DNA of 64,000 nt. Origin: JADLBR01 sp964651705 (GTDB lineage Bacteria; Verrucomicrobiota; Verrucomicrobiia; JADLBR01). The stretch lies in the NCBI GenBank assembly GCA_964651705.1, contig CAZYWZ010000013.1:1-64000 (forward strand). Direction: 5' to 3'. The position numbers were made by a program, and so were the translations under genes. Position 1 is the stretch's first letter. Each line of letters opens with the position of its first letter. The notes under the pieces were generated by a model. It ran no database searches. It worked only from the letters and a program-made list of their open reading frames with translations, and was not told the origin of the DNA. Below are positions 8,223-16,989 of this stretch, one piece after another.

Positions 8223-10544
8223 CTATTCGACGCGCGCCAATTCCAATTTGTCAACGTAGACCGCCCCCACCGCCGACCTCGCCCCGCCCTTCTTGTCGAA
8301 CCGCCCCGGCCCGATCCAGAAATAGTGATCCCTTTCTGGAACCCACTCCGCGACGTCATACCAGGCATATCCCTCGCCCGTCGCCCCGACCTTCCGGTCG
8401 ATGCCCCCGCAGGACCGCCTATTCCTCGCGTCGTACACCCCCGCCCAAAATGCCTCGCCGTCGCCTCCGCCCGCGCTCTCGACCCGCAGCCTCACCCGGA
8501 TCCGATACTTCTTTCCGGGATCGAACGCCACGCGCCCAAATGGCAGGGTCGTGCACCACTCGTAGTGGGTATTGAAGAGTTTCATCGCCGCCCCGTCCTC
8601 CGCCAGCGGATCTTTCACGAAATCCCCCCACTCGCCGCGATTGGCAAGCGTCAGTTGCGCCTCCTCCACGATCGCGCTCGATTGCACGGGCGCGTTGACG
8701 TGCGGCATGGCCGTCGCCCACCGCGCGATATCCCCCAGCACTTTCTCGTGCCGCTCCCCGCTCTCCGAGATCCGCACGTTCTTCCCCTCCGCGAACCTCG
8801 CGAGCAAATCTCTGGCCAATGCCCGCCGCTCGGGAGGCACGTCATAGAGGCCGGGGTTCTCCGTGACCCACACCCCAATCTCATCATGCGGCGGCAACCG
8901 CATCAGCCGCGCGTAGAGAGCCGGAATCGCCCCCATCCGCACGTTGTGCCAGTGCGGCGCTGAATCCTTCACCGCGATCTCCGCCTCCCCCCACATCCGC
9001 ACGGCGCGCACAAGGAACTCGTCCGGGATCGCCGACGTCCGGATATCGTCGAAAATCCTCAGCGGCTTTCCCGCCGGATCCTCATGGAACCCGTGCAGCT
9101 CATCGAAATACCCCCGGACGATCGGCGCCGCCGCACCGTAATAGCCCGAGAAGAAATCCTCCAGCAGGGGGCCCGCCTGACGCTCCGGATCCCACAGCCA
9201 CTTCGCCAACAGCCACGCCTTCAGTTCCGCGAAATCCCCATGCCGTCCCTGATAGGCGCCCTGCTCGAACAGCCCCACCACCCCGTTGTCCCGAAAGAGG
9301 CGCACGTTCCCCTGCAGCGCCAGCACGTTCGGGAACGGGGAGATATATTCCCGGAAATTCGTCGTGTAATCCCAGACGTAGAGCTTGTCGGTCATCCGCC
9401 CCCAGGCCAGAAGTTCCTCCACAAACCGCCGATTTTGCTCAAACGCGCTCTCGGGCAGCGGCTTCGAAAAGTCGCACTCGATCGAGCAGAGCCGCGGGAC
9501 CACGTTGCGCCGAGGGCGGATCGTCTTTGGAGGCTTCCGCGTGTACTGGTAGGCGAGGGTCTCGATCCAGACATCCGGAAATTCCTTCTCGACCGCCTCC
9601 GCGACCCGATTCACGAAGCCGATCATCGTCCCCGCGTGCGAGCCCTCGCGCTCGTCGATGGCACGGCATGGCGGGCACGTGCAGAAGTTCTGCCAATCGT
9701 TCTGGCTCACGCTGAACAGCTTGGCCCCAGGATCCTTCCGGATCCGCGCCAGCAGGCGCTCCGTCACGATCCGCAGCACATCGGGATTCGTCAGGCACAG
9801 CTGCGTTCGCTCCCGAATCCGCCCGCCATCGATCTCGCTAAAATATTCCGGGTGCGCGTCGAAGAACTCCTCCGGCGGACAAAGCGTGTTGAACGTGTGG
9901 ACGAAAAGCCCCTCCCCAAACCGGATCTTCCCCCCATGCTTCTCCGCAAGCCGCATCGCGTTCCCGTTGCACCTGTTGCGCGCCGCCAGATCGCCATCGA
10001 ACATGTCGAACCAGAATGGCTCCCGCATCACGAAGGCCGGCAACTGCGCCTCGTCAACCGGCGGCACCGCCAAGGCATCGTGCCGCGGAATGACGCTGTG
10101 CCACGACGCGTACCACCGGCACCCCCCGAAACGCTCCAGCATCTCGTACACCCCGTAGAGCGTCCCCCGCTCCGGCCCCCCGACGACCAGCACGTGCGGC
10201 GGGCAGGTCTTCAGCCGAAACCCGTCATCGCCGAGCGCCGCCAGATCCGCCGGCCCTCCCAGCAGCCTCCCCGTGTGCCGCGTCTCCCCCAGCAGGATCG
10301 CCCGCGCCGGCAACGGGCCGTCATCGGGGACGATCGGCAACGTCACCCCCGTCATCTCCCCGACAAACCGCCGCAGCTCTTCGGCCGCGAAAACTTGGGA
10401 GGGCGATGCTGCCGCCGGCAGCACGATGGCGCACTCCGCCGGACGACCCCTCACGGCAATCGTCACATCTCCGGCACCGCTCGCGCCCACGGCCCATAAC
10501 CACATGAGATGCAACGGCGGTATCTTCATCACGCGTCGCAACAT
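8223..10544 (-). CDS. exported DUF4838 protein with a GH20/GH67-type N-terminal domain
   Basis: A 773-residue protein. A short signal segment is followed by an accessory alpha/beta domain (about 28-140) of the kind found at the N-terminus of GH20 and GH67 enzymes (VFAAEELRRFVGEMTG, GGPERGTLYGVYEMLER). The DUF4838 core (about 200-480) is marked by NDWQNFCTCPPCRAIDEREG and the LYVWDYTTNF region. The C-terminal ~150 residues look like a carbohydrate-binding beta-sandwich. DUF4838 proteins are uncharacterised but cluster with polysaccharide degradation genes, as here beside the GH106-like gene. An alternative start is MKIPPL at 10529. AGTAAT lies 6 nt before the ATG, compatible with a leaderless transcript. 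Confidence 0.75.
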   Translation of the reverse strand: MLRRVMKIPPLHLMWLWAVGASGAGDVTIAVRGRPAECAIVLPAAASPSQVFAAEELRRFVGEMTGVTLPIVPDDGPLPARAILLGETRHTGRLLGGPADLAALGDDGFRLKTCPPHVLVVGGPERGTLYGVYEMLERFGGCRWYASWHSVIPRHDALAVPPVDEAQLPAFVMREPFWFDMFDGDLAARNRCNGNAMRLAEKHGGKIRFGEGLFVHTFNTLCPPEEFFDAHPEYFSEIDGGRIRERTQLCLTNPDVLRIVTERLLARIRKDPGAKLFSVSQNDWQNFCTCPPCRAIDEREGSHAGTMIGFVNRVAEAVEKEFPDVWIETLAYQYTRKPPKTIRPRRNVVPRLCSIECDFSKPLPESAFEQNRRFVEELLAWGRMTDKLYVWDYTTNFREYISPFPNVLALQGNVRLFRDNGVVGLFEQGAYQGRHGDFAELKAWLLAKWLWDPERQAGPLLEDFFSGYYGAAAPIVRGYFDELHGFHEDPAGKPLRIFDDIRTSAIPDEFLVRAVRMWGEAEIAVKDSAPHWHNVRMGAIPALYARLMRLPPHDEIGVWVTENPGLYDVPPERRALARDLLARFAEGKNVRISESGERHEKVLGDIARWATAMPHVNAPVQSSAIVEEAQLTLANRGEWGDFVKDPLAEDGAAMKLFNTHYEWCTTLPFGRVAFDPGKKYRIRVRLRVESAGGGDGEAFWAGVYDARNRRSCGGIDRKVGATGEGYAWYDVAEWVPERDHYFWIGPGRFDKKGGARSAVGAVYVDKLELARVE

Positions 10545-10586
10545 TCTGGCATTACTCGCGGATGGCGTCGAGCCTCACCGGAAACT

Positions 10587-10720
10587 GACTCGAAGATTCC
10601 AGGGTAGCCACGGCCGTGGGGCCGTGGATCTTCCCACGCGTGGCCCATCTGTTACCAGATGGGCTACATTTTCACCCCCGGCGCTTCCCCGCCCGCGGGG
10701 CATGATGTCTGAACCGAATC
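10587..10720. repeat. modular intergenic hairpin repeats
   Basis: The boundary word GACTCGAAGATT is followed by two hairpins: CCACGG/CCGTGG around 10608, and CCCATCTG-TTAC-CAGATGGG around 10647. A diverged version of the CCCCGG...CCCCGC/GCGGGGCATG module comes next. The tail TACATTTTCACCCCCGG is shared exactly with the repeat at 49100. Nothing coding is seen between 10545 and 10807. Confidence 0.7.
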
Positions 10721-10807
10721 TCCGCCCCCGCCGGCGTGTCGCCCGTGCGCGCTTGTCCTTGACCCCCCCGCCGCCGATTGCTAACGCCAGACACACACCC
10801 CTTTCCC

Positions 10808-12511
10808 ATGGATGCCAACGCCATCTTCACCCGCACGCGCACCCCGTCCTTCCGCCGTTACCTCGCCGATACCCTCGCAGAGCTCTGCCGCATCGACACG
10901 ACGCCAAATCCCGACGTTTCCATCATGCGCCAGGCCGAGTCCGCGGCATTCGACATCATCGGGCGCGAACTCGCCCCCCTCGCCTTCGAGGGCCTCCGGA
11001 TCGAGCGCAGGCCCATCGACCCGGCGATCGCCAGCCACCCCAACTTCTCCCTGCTCCATTTCACCAAGACCCCCGACCGACCCGACGGCCTGCCCGTCGA
11101 CGTGGCGTACCAGGGCCGCGCCAACCTGCTTTGCCTCATCCCGGGCACGGGCGCCCGAGCCACCGGTTCCTCTGTCGCACTGAATAGCCACGTGGACGTC
11201 GTCGCCCCCTTTTTCCCCCCCCGCGAAGTGGATGGCGTGATGCACGGCCGCGGCGCTTGCGATGACAAGGGCGCGGTCGTGGCCACGGTCGCCGCCCTCA
11301 AGGTCCTGTCCGACCTGATGCCTGCCGCGGGACTGCGCTGGAATCGCAACGTCGTCGCCATGTTTGTCATCGAGGAGGAACCCGGCGGCAATGGGTCCCT
11401 CTCCCTCGCGATCGACCGCGACCTCAAGAAGCTCTACGACACGGTCCTAGTCGGCGAATGCACCGACCGCGAGATCCACCCCGCGAATCGAGGCGCCGTC
11501 TGGTACCGCGCCGACCTCAGGCACCCCAAGGTCCCACTCCTCGAGATGTTCGCCTTCGTGAACGAGGAGTTGGAGAAAGAGGGCGAGGCCATCTGGGCCG
11601 AGAGCCGTCACCCCCTCTTTCCCCAGCGCCCCGTCCAGACGTGCCACGGCATGATCGGCCCATTCGGCGAACACCCCAGCCGCATATGCGGCCACGTGCG
11701 TTTCACCGCCACCTTCCCCTCACCGCCGGACGAATCCCTCGCCACCCTCCTCCGCGACTGCATCGAGACCGCCGTCGCCGGATATGCGGGCAAGTACGGC
11801 GACAAGACGAAAGTGATCGATCCCTTTACTAAGAGACCCAAGGTCGAACGCCATGCCGACGTCGCCCTCGAGGGCAACCGATTCATCATCGATGTCCACG
11901 GCTCCACCGGGCACATGGGCTCCATCCGCGAGAACGACGGCGCGATCACCAAGGCGGCATGGATCCTCCGGCAGCTCGTCTATTCCCGCGCGCGCCTCGA
12001 GTCTCTGGGCGGCCCATTCGCGCTCGATCTGGCCGGGCCGCCAATCGGGGAATGCCTCAAACTCGAGGGGGGACAGGGCTTCGTCCCCACCCACGACATG
12101 CGCGAGGTCATGGGGCGCATGCGCGCCGCGGCCGAACGCGGCGCGGAGAATTATCTGCGCCGCGCCGGCATCCCCTCCGGGGGCCCCGGGCCGGTCTCGG
12201 TCTCCTACGACAAACTCCACAATGTCGCCTTCGATGGCGACCCGGATTCCCCCGCCATGCGCGATGCCATCGCCGCCGCCCGCGCCTGCGGCTTCTGGCG
12301 CGAGCAGCCCGTCATGGGCTGGACCGTCTCGTGCGATTCCAGGCTCTTCGCCACCGAGTACCCGGGCATGCCCGTGCTGACCTTCGGCGCCGGAAAACTC
12401 GCCCACGCCCACGCCGACAACGAGCAGATTGACCTCGAGGAACTGCGTTCCGCCGCCGAGTTCCTCGCCCTCTTCCTGCTCCGCCACACCGGCACGGCGA
12501 TCATTCCTTGA
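10808..12511 (+). CDS. M20 family metallopeptidase/deacylase
   Basis: A 567-residue protein when started at ATG 10808; an in-frame TTG at 10778 has no supporting signal. Zinc-binding and catalytic M20 motifs are present: NSHVD (H128, D130), GRGACDDKG (bridging Asp about 152) and VIEEEPGGNG (general base and ligand Glu about 189-190). A lid domain is inserted in the middle (about 215-420). The family contains amidohydrolases such as ArgE, DapE and carboxypeptidases. The protein is longer than ArgE/DapE (about 380) and closer to ArgE/DapE-related long forms. No signal peptide, so cytosolic. The next gene begins 39 nt downstream and is probably co-transcribed. Confidence 0.8.
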   Translation: MDANAIFTRTRTPSFRRYLADTLAELCRIDTTPNPDVSIMRQAESAAFDIIGRELAPLAFEGLRIERRPIDPAIASHPNFSLLHFTKTPDRPDGLPVDVAYQGRANLLCLIPGTGARATGSSVALNSHVDVVAPFFPPREVDGVMHGRGACDDKGAVVATVAALKVLSDLMPAAGLRWNRNVVAMFVIEEEPGGNGSLSLAIDRDLKKLYDTVLVGECTDREIHPANRGAVWYRADLRHPKVPLLEMFAFVNEELEKEGEAIWAESRHPLFPQRPVQTCHGMIGPFGEHPSRICGHVRFTATFPSPPDESLATLLRDCIETAVAGYAGKYGDKTKVIDPFTKRPKVERHADVALEGNRFIIDVHGSTGHMGSIRENDGAITKAAWILRQLVYSRARLESLGGPFALDLAGPPIGECLKLEGGQGFVPTHDMREVMGRMRAAAERGAENYLRRAGIPSGGPGPVSVSYDKLHNVAFDGDPDSPAMRDAIAAARACGFWREQPVMGWTVSCDSRLFATEYPGMPVLTFGAGKLAHAHADNEQIDLEELRSAAEFLALFLLRHTGTAIIP

Positions 12512-12550
12512 GCCGCCCAATCGATATCTGAAAGGATGGAAATCACCCCC

Positions 12551-13747
12551 ATGAAAACACAGCTCCGCCTCGGTGTCATCGGTGTCGGTTCCGTCGTCCG
12601 CGAGATCTACCAGCACCTCTACTTCCGCAGCGACTTCTCACACCTCCTCGACGTCCGCGCCGCGGCCGACCCAAACGAGGAGTTTCGTAACTGGTTCTGC
12701 GACCTCGCCGGGATTCCGCCCGAACGGCGCTTCTCCGACTACCGCCAGATGCTCGCCCGCGTGGAACTCGACGCCGTGCAGGTCAATACCCCCGACCACC
12801 TGCACCGCGCGCCGACGGTCGATGCGCTGAAGGCCGGCCTCGACGTCGTGGTCCCCAAGCCAACCGCAGCCACCCTCAAGGACGCCGACGCCATGATCCG
12901 CGCCGCCCGCGATGCCGGCCGCTTCCTCGGCGTCGATTTCCACAAGCGCGAGGACCCACGATTCAAGGAGGCCGAGGCCAGGTACCAGGCCGGACGCTAC
13001 GGGACTTTTCAGGTCGGCGTCCTCTACATGATCGACAGGCTCCAGGTCGCTGACCCCAACCACTCCCCCCGCTTCTTCGCCTCGCCAGACTTCGCGGAGA
13101 AGAACACGCCCGTCTCCTTCCTCACGGTCCACATGGCCGACGCGCTGATGAAGGTCGTCCACCTCGCGCCCACCCAGGTCCGCGCGGTCGGCTATTCCCA
13201 GAAACTGCCCTCCCTCAGCCCAATCCCCGTCAGCGGATACGACCTCGTCGATACCGAGATCCTCTTCGAGAATGGCGCCATCGCCCACATCATCACCGGC
13301 TGGCACCTCCCCAATACCGCCCACAGCCTCACCGTCCAGGCCAACCGCCTCATCTGCTCCGAAGGCCTCATCGACCTCGGCCTCGATACCCCCGGCCTCC
13401 GCGAGATCCATGCCGATGGCATCACCGAGGTCAACCCCCTCTTCAAAAACTTCGAGACGGGCGGCACCGTCACCGGCTATGGCATCTCTAGCCCAGGTCG
13501 CCTGTACCAGCACATCCTCGCCCACCGAAATGGTCGGCTCTCGGCCGAGTCCTACCAGAGCCTCATGTCTCCCATCGCCCTCGGGTTCTACACCACCCTC
13601 GTCCTCCAGGGCGCCGAAAAGAGCCTCTCCGCCGGTCACCCCACCCGCTCCGGCGTCACCATCGGCCCAGCCATCGACCTCCGCTCCCTCCTGGCCGACG
13701 AACTCGGTTCCCATGCCCCCGCCGAATACGGCATGCCCACCCACTAA
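12551..13747 (+). CDS. Gfo/Idh/MocA family NAD(P)-dependent oxidoreductase
   Basis: 398 residues from ATG 12551 (MKTQLRLGVIGVG). The in-frame ATG at 12536 overlaps the likely ribosome-binding region GAAAGGA and is less likely. It has a Rossmann fold with GVIGVGSV at the start and DAVQVNTPDHLH. VPKPTA replaces the usual EKP motif, retaining the lysine. DFHKR follows. The C-terminal half is the alpha/beta substrate domain. Members oxidise or reduce sugars and inositols. It sits 39 nt after the M20 peptidase, near other carbohydrate genes, so a sugar substrate is likely but not identified. Confidence 0.85.
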   Translation: MKTQLRLGVIGVGSVVREIYQHLYFRSDFSHLLDVRAAADPNEEFRNWFCDLAGIPPERRFSDYRQMLARVELDAVQVNTPDHLHRAPTVDALKAGLDVVVPKPTAATLKDADAMIRAARDAGRFLGVDFHKREDPRFKEAEARYQAGRYGTFQVGVLYMIDRLQVADPNHSPRFFASPDFAEKNTPVSFLTVHMADALMKVVHLAPTQVRAVGYSQKLPSLSPIPVSGYDLVDTEILFENGAIAHIITGWHLPNTAHSLTVQANRLICSEGLIDLGLDTPGLREIHADGITEVNPLFKNFETGGTVTGYGISSPGRLYQHILAHRNGRLSAESYQSLMSPIALGFYTTLVLQGAEKSLSAGHPTRSGVTIGPAIDLRSLLADELGSHAPAEYGMPTH

Positions 13748-13865
13748 CCCCGTCTCCCCACCCACCCCGCGCCCCAAATGGATCGGGCATTAACCCTTTC
13801 TTAATTCGTTTCATCGCCCCCTTAGCTACCCTCGAGCCGTCCCATGCCGCACATTCTGCCCATCG

Positions 13866-14918
13866 ATGGGACGCTGGCTCGAACGAACAAGGCGGCGGGA
13901 TCCCCGCGGGGGCAGCATCATAGTCCTCTTTGCCTTGGCTCTGGTCGCCCTGCTGGGTGCCGTCGGCCTGGGCCTCGATTATGCGATGGTGGTGGCGGAT
14001 GCCTCGCGGTTGCAGCAGGCATGCGATTTCGCGGCGCTCGCCGGGGCATTGAAATTAAAGAACACGCCGATCGACGGTGATTCCGACGACGTGGCGAACG
14101 CCCGCGCGGACGCCAATCGCATCACCCGGGATCAGATGGATACCGTCGAGGACCTCCGGATCACCTTCGCAAATGCCAACAGCCGGATCCGCGTCGAGGC
14201 AGACTATCTCCGCCACCATTATTTCATGCGGTTGCTGGGCCGCACGGAAAGCTCCGTCACGCGCTGGGCGACGGCCGAGGCGAGCGTCGTGGCGGGGGTG
14301 TCGGGCGCCGCGCCGCTGGCGATCACGACCACCGACTACGATAATTTCAAGAATGGCAATCCCCTGACCGTGCGCATGGCCCGAAATCAGGATGAGGACT
14401 TTGACCCGGGCGATGTGCTCGGGATGAGCACCGACAACAGTCCCAGCAAGCCCGTTGCGCATTGGGAGGACGAGGTGCGCACGGGTCTCTCGACCACGAC
14501 CATGCTCGAACAGCAATTGGTCAACTCGATCAACGCCGACACACGGAATCAGGGCCGACGCCTCGTGAGCGCCCTCGGCGACCGCATCACGCGGGCGGCC
14601 GGTGCGCCCTGGTACGACAACGGGTCAAAGTATACCTACCCGGACTATCCGACCGACAATCCCCGGGTCATGACCATCATGGTGACCGACCCGAAGGCGC
14701 AAACCAACGGGACATCCTATTTCACGACGCGCCGCCTCATCGCCGTCTACCTTGAGGATGCCTACCGGGACAGCGGCGAGTTCTACATGCGGGTCCGAAT
14801 CCTCCCCTACCGCCCCTTCAGCAGCGAGACCCCGGGCATCGTCATCGGCGGTCCCGGCACCGTCAACTCTGGCCTATACGTCATCCGCCTGATCGATGAC
14901 TTGGACCAGACCCCCTGA
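13866..14918 (+). CDS. TadG/TadE-like membrane-anchored protein (Flp pilus type, orphan)
   Basis: A 350-residue protein. A basic N-terminus (RWLERTRRRDPRGG) precedes one transmembrane helix (about 17-40: SIIVLFALALVALLGAVGLG) and then DYAMVVADASRLQQACDFAALAGAL, the hallmark of the TadE/TadG N-terminal pilus-assembly domain, in which Asp/Ala-rich sequence follows the helix. The remaining ~290 residues are extracytoplasmic with no recognised domain. TadG-type proteins associate with Flp/Tad pili or von Willebrand modules, but no other tad gene is in the window. Codon use and GC are somewhat less extreme than in neighbours. Function remains open. Confidence 0.7.
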   Translation: MGRWLERTRRRDPRGGSIIVLFALALVALLGAVGLGLDYAMVVADASRLQQACDFAALAGALKLKNTPIDGDSDDVANARADANRITRDQMDTVEDLRITFANANSRIRVEADYLRHHYFMRLLGRTESSVTRWATAEASVVAGVSGAAPLAITTTDYDNFKNGNPLTVRMARNQDEDFDPGDVLGMSTDNSPSKPVAHWEDEVRTGLSTTTMLEQQLVNSINADTRNQGRRLVSALGDRITRAAGAPWYDNGSKYTYPDYPTDNPRVMTIMVTDPKAQTNGTSYFTTRRLIAVYLEDAYRDSGEFYMRVRILPYRPFSSETPGIVIGGPGTVNSGLYVIRLIDDLDQTP

Positions 14919-14933
14919 CCTGAAACTTCAAAC

Positions 14934-15153
14934 CGGAGGCGTCTCGCAGAGACGCCCTACCGAATTTGTAGGCCGCCTGTGCCAGGCGGCAGCGGGAATG
15001 CAGCGGGGGCAGCCGACCTGCCGGCCTCTGGCGGGAGAGTGTCTGCCTTACGGGCCGTCGGCGTGACCCATTCCCAACCAAAAAAGTATCCGCGGCATCC
15101 CGATATCCGTGGTTCCAAGTTTCAGGGCAGAGATTTGTCGGACTTTATCCGAC
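14934..15153. repeat. intergenic hairpin repeats upstream of thyA
   Basis: The 302-nt gap (14919-15220) holds stacked small hairpins and no gene: GGCGTCTC-GCA-GAGACGCC (about 14938), GCCGCCTG-TGC-CAGGCGGC (about 14973), a CCGGCCTCTGGCGGG stem (about 15020), and GTCGGA-CTTTA-TCCGAC at 15137-15153. The first motif recurs at 49165 and the last at 35450. A thyA promoter was not recognised with confidence. Confidence 0.6.
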
Positions 15154-15220
15154 GGATGCCTCGTGCGGCACACTATCCCGGCGCTTCACATGCCCGCCAT
15201 TCCGGCTACGCTTGGCCGCG

Positions 15221-16015
15221 ATGGTCCAGTATCTTGATCTCTTGCGCCTGACTCTCGAGAAGGGCCACTACCGCCCGGATCGCACCGGCACCGGCACCTA
15301 CTCCATCTTCGGCGCACAGGCGCGCTATCCCCTCGGGGAGTCTTTCCCCCTGCTCACCACCAAGAGGCTTCACCTTCGCTCGATCATACACGAACTCCTC
15401 TGGTTCCTGAAGGGCGGGACAAACGTCGCCTACCTGCACGAGCATGGGGTCACGATCTGGGACGAGTGGGCGGATCCCAACGGCGACCTCGGGAGAGTCT
15501 ACGGTGCCCAGTGGCGCGATTGGCGCGCTCCCGGCGGCGAGCGCGTCGACCAGATCGCCCGCCTCATCGACGGGATCCGCGCCAACCCCGACAGCCGCCG
15601 CCACATCGTCACCGCGTGGAACCCCGGCGAACTCTCCCAGATGGCCCTGCCCCCCTGCCACTGCCTGTTTCAGTTCTACGTCTGCGATGGCGCCTTGAGC
15701 TGCCAGCTCTACCAGCGAAGCGCGGACGTCTTCCTGGGCGTGCCCTTCAATATCGCGTCGTACTCCCTGCTCACCCTCATGGTCGCCCAGGTCTGCGGCC
15801 TTCGCCCAGGCGAGTTCGTTCACACCTTCGGCGACCTCCATCTCTACGCCAACCACCTCGATCAGGCCCGCACCCAACTCGCGCGCACGCCCAGATCCCT
15901 TCCCACCATGCGCCTCAACCCCGCCGTCACGCGCATCGAGGATTTCCGCTACGAGGATTTCGAGTTGGTCGGATACGACCCGCATCCCTCCATCAAGGCC
16001 CCGATCGCGGTATGA
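15221..16015 (+). CDS. thyA: thymidylate synthase
   Basis: 264 residues from ATG 15221, the same length as E. coli ThyA; an in-frame TTG nine bases upstream is not needed. It converts dUMP to dTMP with methylenetetrahydrofolate. Visible signatures are RTGTGT (phosphate loop, about 21-26), the LPPCHC active site with nucleophile Cys146, SRRH upstream of it, and the YQRSADVFLGVPFNI block that binds dUMP. The stop codon overlaps the start of folA (ATGA), so the dihydrofolate formed by ThyA is reduced by the product of the coupled gene. Confidence 0.97.
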   Translation: MVQYLDLLRLTLEKGHYRPDRTGTGTYSIFGAQARYPLGESFPLLTTKRLHLRSIIHELLWFLKGGTNVAYLHEHGVTIWDEWADPNGDLGRVYGAQWRDWRAPGGERVDQIARLIDGIRANPDSRRHIVTAWNPGELSQMALPPCHCLFQFYVCDGALSCQLYQRSADVFLGVPFNIASYSLLTLMVAQVCGLRPGEFVHTFGDLHLYANHLDQARTQLARTPRSLPTMRLNPAVTRIEDFRYEDFELVGYDPHPSIKAPIAV

Positions 16016-16491
16016 AACCCTGGATCGCCGTCGCGGCCATGTCCGAGAACCGCGCCATCGGTCGTGGCGGCCGCATCCCGTGGCACCTCCCGGAGGATTT
16101 CCGCTGGTTCAAGCGCCTGACCATGGGACACACCCTCGTCATGGGCCGAAAGACTTTCGACTCCATCGGACGACCCCTCCCGGGCCGCCAGACCATCGTC
16201 CTCACGCGCTCCGACACCCCCATCCCCGGCGCGACCACCGCCCCCTCCCCCGAAGCGATCCACGCGCTCGCCACGGGGGAGAAGATCTTCGTGTGCGGGG
16301 GAGAGGCAATCTATCGCCTCCTCCTCCCGCGCTGCGCCGAGGTCTTCCTCACGCTGGTAAAGCGCCGCGTCGAGGGCGACCGCTTCCTCCCCGAGTTCGA
16401 GGACGAATTCCCCCCCCCCGCAACCATCGAGGACAACCCCGAGTTCCGCATCCTTCACTACGCGAGGCCCCCCACCGCGACTGCGGTGTAG
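16012..16491 (+). CDS. folA: dihydrofolate reductase
   Basis: 159 residues, standard DHFR length. WIAVAAMSENRAIGRGGRIPW forms the N-terminal substrate and NADPH pocket. The active-site acidic residue lies in LPEDF (Asp about 29). GRKTFDSIGRPLPGR is the nucleotide-binding loop and FVCGGEAIYR the conserved Gly-Gly motif. It reduces dihydrofolate to tetrahydrofolate. It starts inside the thyA stop codon (4-nt overlap), implying translational coupling in a two-gene folate/dTMP operon. Confidence 0.96.
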   Translation: MKPWIAVAAMSENRAIGRGGRIPWHLPEDFRWFKRLTMGHTLVMGRKTFDSIGRPLPGRQTIVLTRSDTPIPGATTAPSPEAIHALATGEKIFVCGGEAIYRLLLPRCAEVFLTLVKRRVEGDRFLPEFEDEFPPPATIEDNPEFRILHYARPPTATAV

Positions 16492-16581
16492 CGGGGATCT
16501 GCCTGTCCGCCTCTGGCGGATGAGCGACCCGCCCCCAAGCCCATCCACCGCTCGTGCTTGGTCTCGGCCCCGGCCTCCCCC

Positions 16582-16971
16582 TCACGCCGACTCAAGAATC
16601 ACGTTGGCGTATTGTATGGTGTCCCCCGTCCGGATCAGCCCGATCGCCGCCGGCACCCTCCGCTTGAACTCGACGTGCGGCTCGAATTCCACGGGGATGC
16701 CCCCCAGCGCCACCGCGAATGCGTCACGCACCACCCCGGTGTTCTCGCGCCTGAACTCCTCAGCCATCCACGCGCGCCCGATGACAAAATTCTGGCGGAT
16801 CGCCCGGATCACATCCAGCACCGCAGGGATGCCGTCCACCAGGGAGATGTCGACCGTCTCGATCCCCCGCCAGAAGGGAAAGCCCCGGTCGGCGATCACG
16901 AGCGTGTTCGTGTGCCGCACCCGGCCCAGCAGCGCGTTGATCTCGGGGTTCAGGATCCCTGTCTTGAGCAT
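16582..16971 (-). CDS. RbsD/FucU family sugar mutarotase
   Basis: A 129-residue protein matching the RbsD/FucU fold. GILNPEINALLGRVRHTNTLVI corresponds to the N-terminal core containing the conserved His, DRGFPFW to the sugar pocket, and TGDTIQYANVIL to the C-terminal conserved Tyr-Ala-Asn strand. Family members interconvert pyranose and furanose forms or anomers of ribose or fucose. It is last in a minus-strand cassette, 18 nt after a nucleotidyltransferase, with its own GAGGAGG ribosome-binding site. The context points to an anomeric sugar supplied to, or released from, the kinase/nucleotidyltransferase route. Which sugar is unknown. Confidence 0.82.
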   Translation of the reverse strand: MLKTGILNPEINALLGRVRHTNTLVIADRGFPFWRGIETVDISLVDGIPAVLDVIRAIRQNFVIGRAWMAEEFRRENTGVVRDAFAVALGGIPVEFEPHVEFKRRVPAAIGLIRTGDTIQYANVILESA

Positions 16972-16989
16972 GGCAGCCTCCTCGCTTTC

